DNA of 5,857 nt from CAZVCJ01 sp964625745. GTDB lineage: Bacteria; Chloroflexota; Anaerolineae; VGOG01. Shown here one piece after another: positions 5,459 through 5,857 of the stretch (within the stretch, counting starts at the first letter, position 1; each line of letters starts with the position of its first letter). Both the position numbers and the translations under genes were made by a program. The notes under the pieces were generated by a model. That model was given only the letters and a program-made list of their open reading frames with translations. It was not told where the DNA came from and searched no databases. The stretch spans positions 1 to 5,857 of the forward strand of contig CAZVCJ010000229.1 of NCBI GenBank assembly GCA_964625745.1. Direction: 5' to 3'.

Positions 5459-5857
5459 TTAAAGCTTTCGCCACCGGGCGTACCGGCCGGCCTGAACCAA
5501 CTCGATCTCTCCTGCCTCTTTCATTTCGCCCAGCACCTGGCGGATGGTCGCCTGGCTCACCGTCGGACAGACGCGTCTCAACTCGCTCACGGTAAACTCA
5601 TCAGCCAGCCTCCCAATCGCTGCCCGCACGATCTGGCGCTTGCCCCCTGATGCCGCCACGACTTCACCCACCCGCTCCTCAAACTCGCGGTACGCATACA
5701 CCAGCACGCCCAGACTGTACTGGTGCCAGGGAGTCAAATCGTGTTGTCCGCTCTCCCAGCGGAGGCCCGACAGCCGCAACGCCTCGTAGTAGGTCTCTTT
5801 GGTGTTCTCAATGATGCGCTCCAGGCTGATGTAGCGCCCTACCTCGTATCCTGCTGC
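5459..5857 (-). CDS. Fic-family protein, C-terminal part (N-terminus beyond the right edge)
   Basis: The last 132 residues of a protein whose frame is open through the right window edge. They start AAGYEVGRYISLERIIENTK, the region that follows the catalytic core in Fic (AMP-transferase fold) proteins. They continue with YYEALRLSGLRWESGQHDLTPW, HQYSLGVLVYAYREFEERVG and a winged-helix tail. The tail includes FTVSELRRVCPTVSQATIRQ (about residues 89-108) and ends EAGEIELVQAGRYARWRKL. This is the arrangement of Fic proteins with a C-terminal DNA-binding-like domain, which generally modify target proteins with AMP or other nucleotides. The catalytic HxFxxGNGRxxR motif is expected further upstream and cannot be checked. 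The first in-frame start-like codon in the window (TTG at 5779) is internal and should not be taken as the gene start. The DUF2283-like gene follows 20 nt downstream. Confidence 0.87.
   Translation of the reverse strand, partial: AAGYEVGRYISLERIIENTKETYYEALRLSGLRWESGQHDLTPWHQYSLGVLVYAYREFEERVGEVVAASGGKRQIVRAAIGRLADEFTVSELRRVCPTVSQATIRQVLGEMKEAGEIELVQAGRYARWRKL

Noticed and set aside
5438..5466. Plus-strand sigma70 promoter from TTGACA at 5438
   Set aside because: No acceptable -10 hexamer lies 16-18 bp downstream and there is no plus-strand gene to drive.
5459..5779. Complete 106-aa winged-helix gene starting at 5779
   Set aside because: The start codon is a TTG inside an open frame that continues to the window edge with typical Fic-family sequence (GYEVGRYISLERIIE).

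Overview
This window is a compact bacterial locus with every recognisable gene on the minus strand, so transcription runs from high to low coordinates. It reads as part of an anaerobic or facultatively anaerobic energy-metabolism region. The main evidence is a formate dehydrogenase with an in-frame UGA read as selenocysteine, followed by a membrane cytochrome b and an Fe-S protein of the HdrDE/DsrMK type. The host must be a bacterium that makes selenoproteins. Gene styles and the degenerate GGTC-type intergenic repeats would fit an uncultured thermophilic or anaerobic lineage such as Chloroflexota, but this placement is a low-confidence impression and not something the sequence proves.

Right part (5857 to 3002, in reading order). 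First comes the C-terminal 132 residues of a Fic-family protein with a winged-helix tail. A short DUF2283-like gene follows, with an AT-rich repeat patch at its start. Then comes the central gene: one 682-aa molybdopterin formate dehydrogenase (3146-5194). Conventional ORF calling breaks it into two pieces at 4787-4789. That TGA sits at the active-site position (CARL-U-HAPTVAGL) and is followed by a hairpin with a GGUCU apical loop exactly 18 nt downstream, which is the hallmark of a bacterial SECIS element. After its stop codon lies a palindromic stretch of about 90 nt, then a strong rho-independent terminator.

Left part (3003 to 1). A new transcription unit begins immediately after the terminator with a perfect extended -10 (TGTTATAAT). 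It contains ctaB/cyoE (protoheme IX farnesyltransferase), here with Thr in place of the first Asn of the NxxxDxxxD motif, and a stand-alone protein made of two aspartokinase-type ACT domains. A spacer of about 170 nt follows, built largely of degenerate 8-bp GGTCNNRT-like repeats that switch orientation midway and form a large imperfect palindrome. Next come a NarI/DsrM/HdrE-like cytochrome b and, one base later, a two-[4Fe-4S] HdrD/DsrK/GlpC-like protein that runs off the left edge.

Working model (inference): formate is oxidised by the selenoenzyme, while the cytochrome b/Fe-S pair exchanges electrons between the quinone pool and a cytoplasmic or thiol partner. Heme o synthase could supply a modified heme to a membrane oxidase elsewhere. 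No electron-transfer partner for the formate dehydrogenase and no Sec machinery (selA, selB, selC) lie in the window. No tRNA, rRNA, CRISPR array or insertion sequence was seen.
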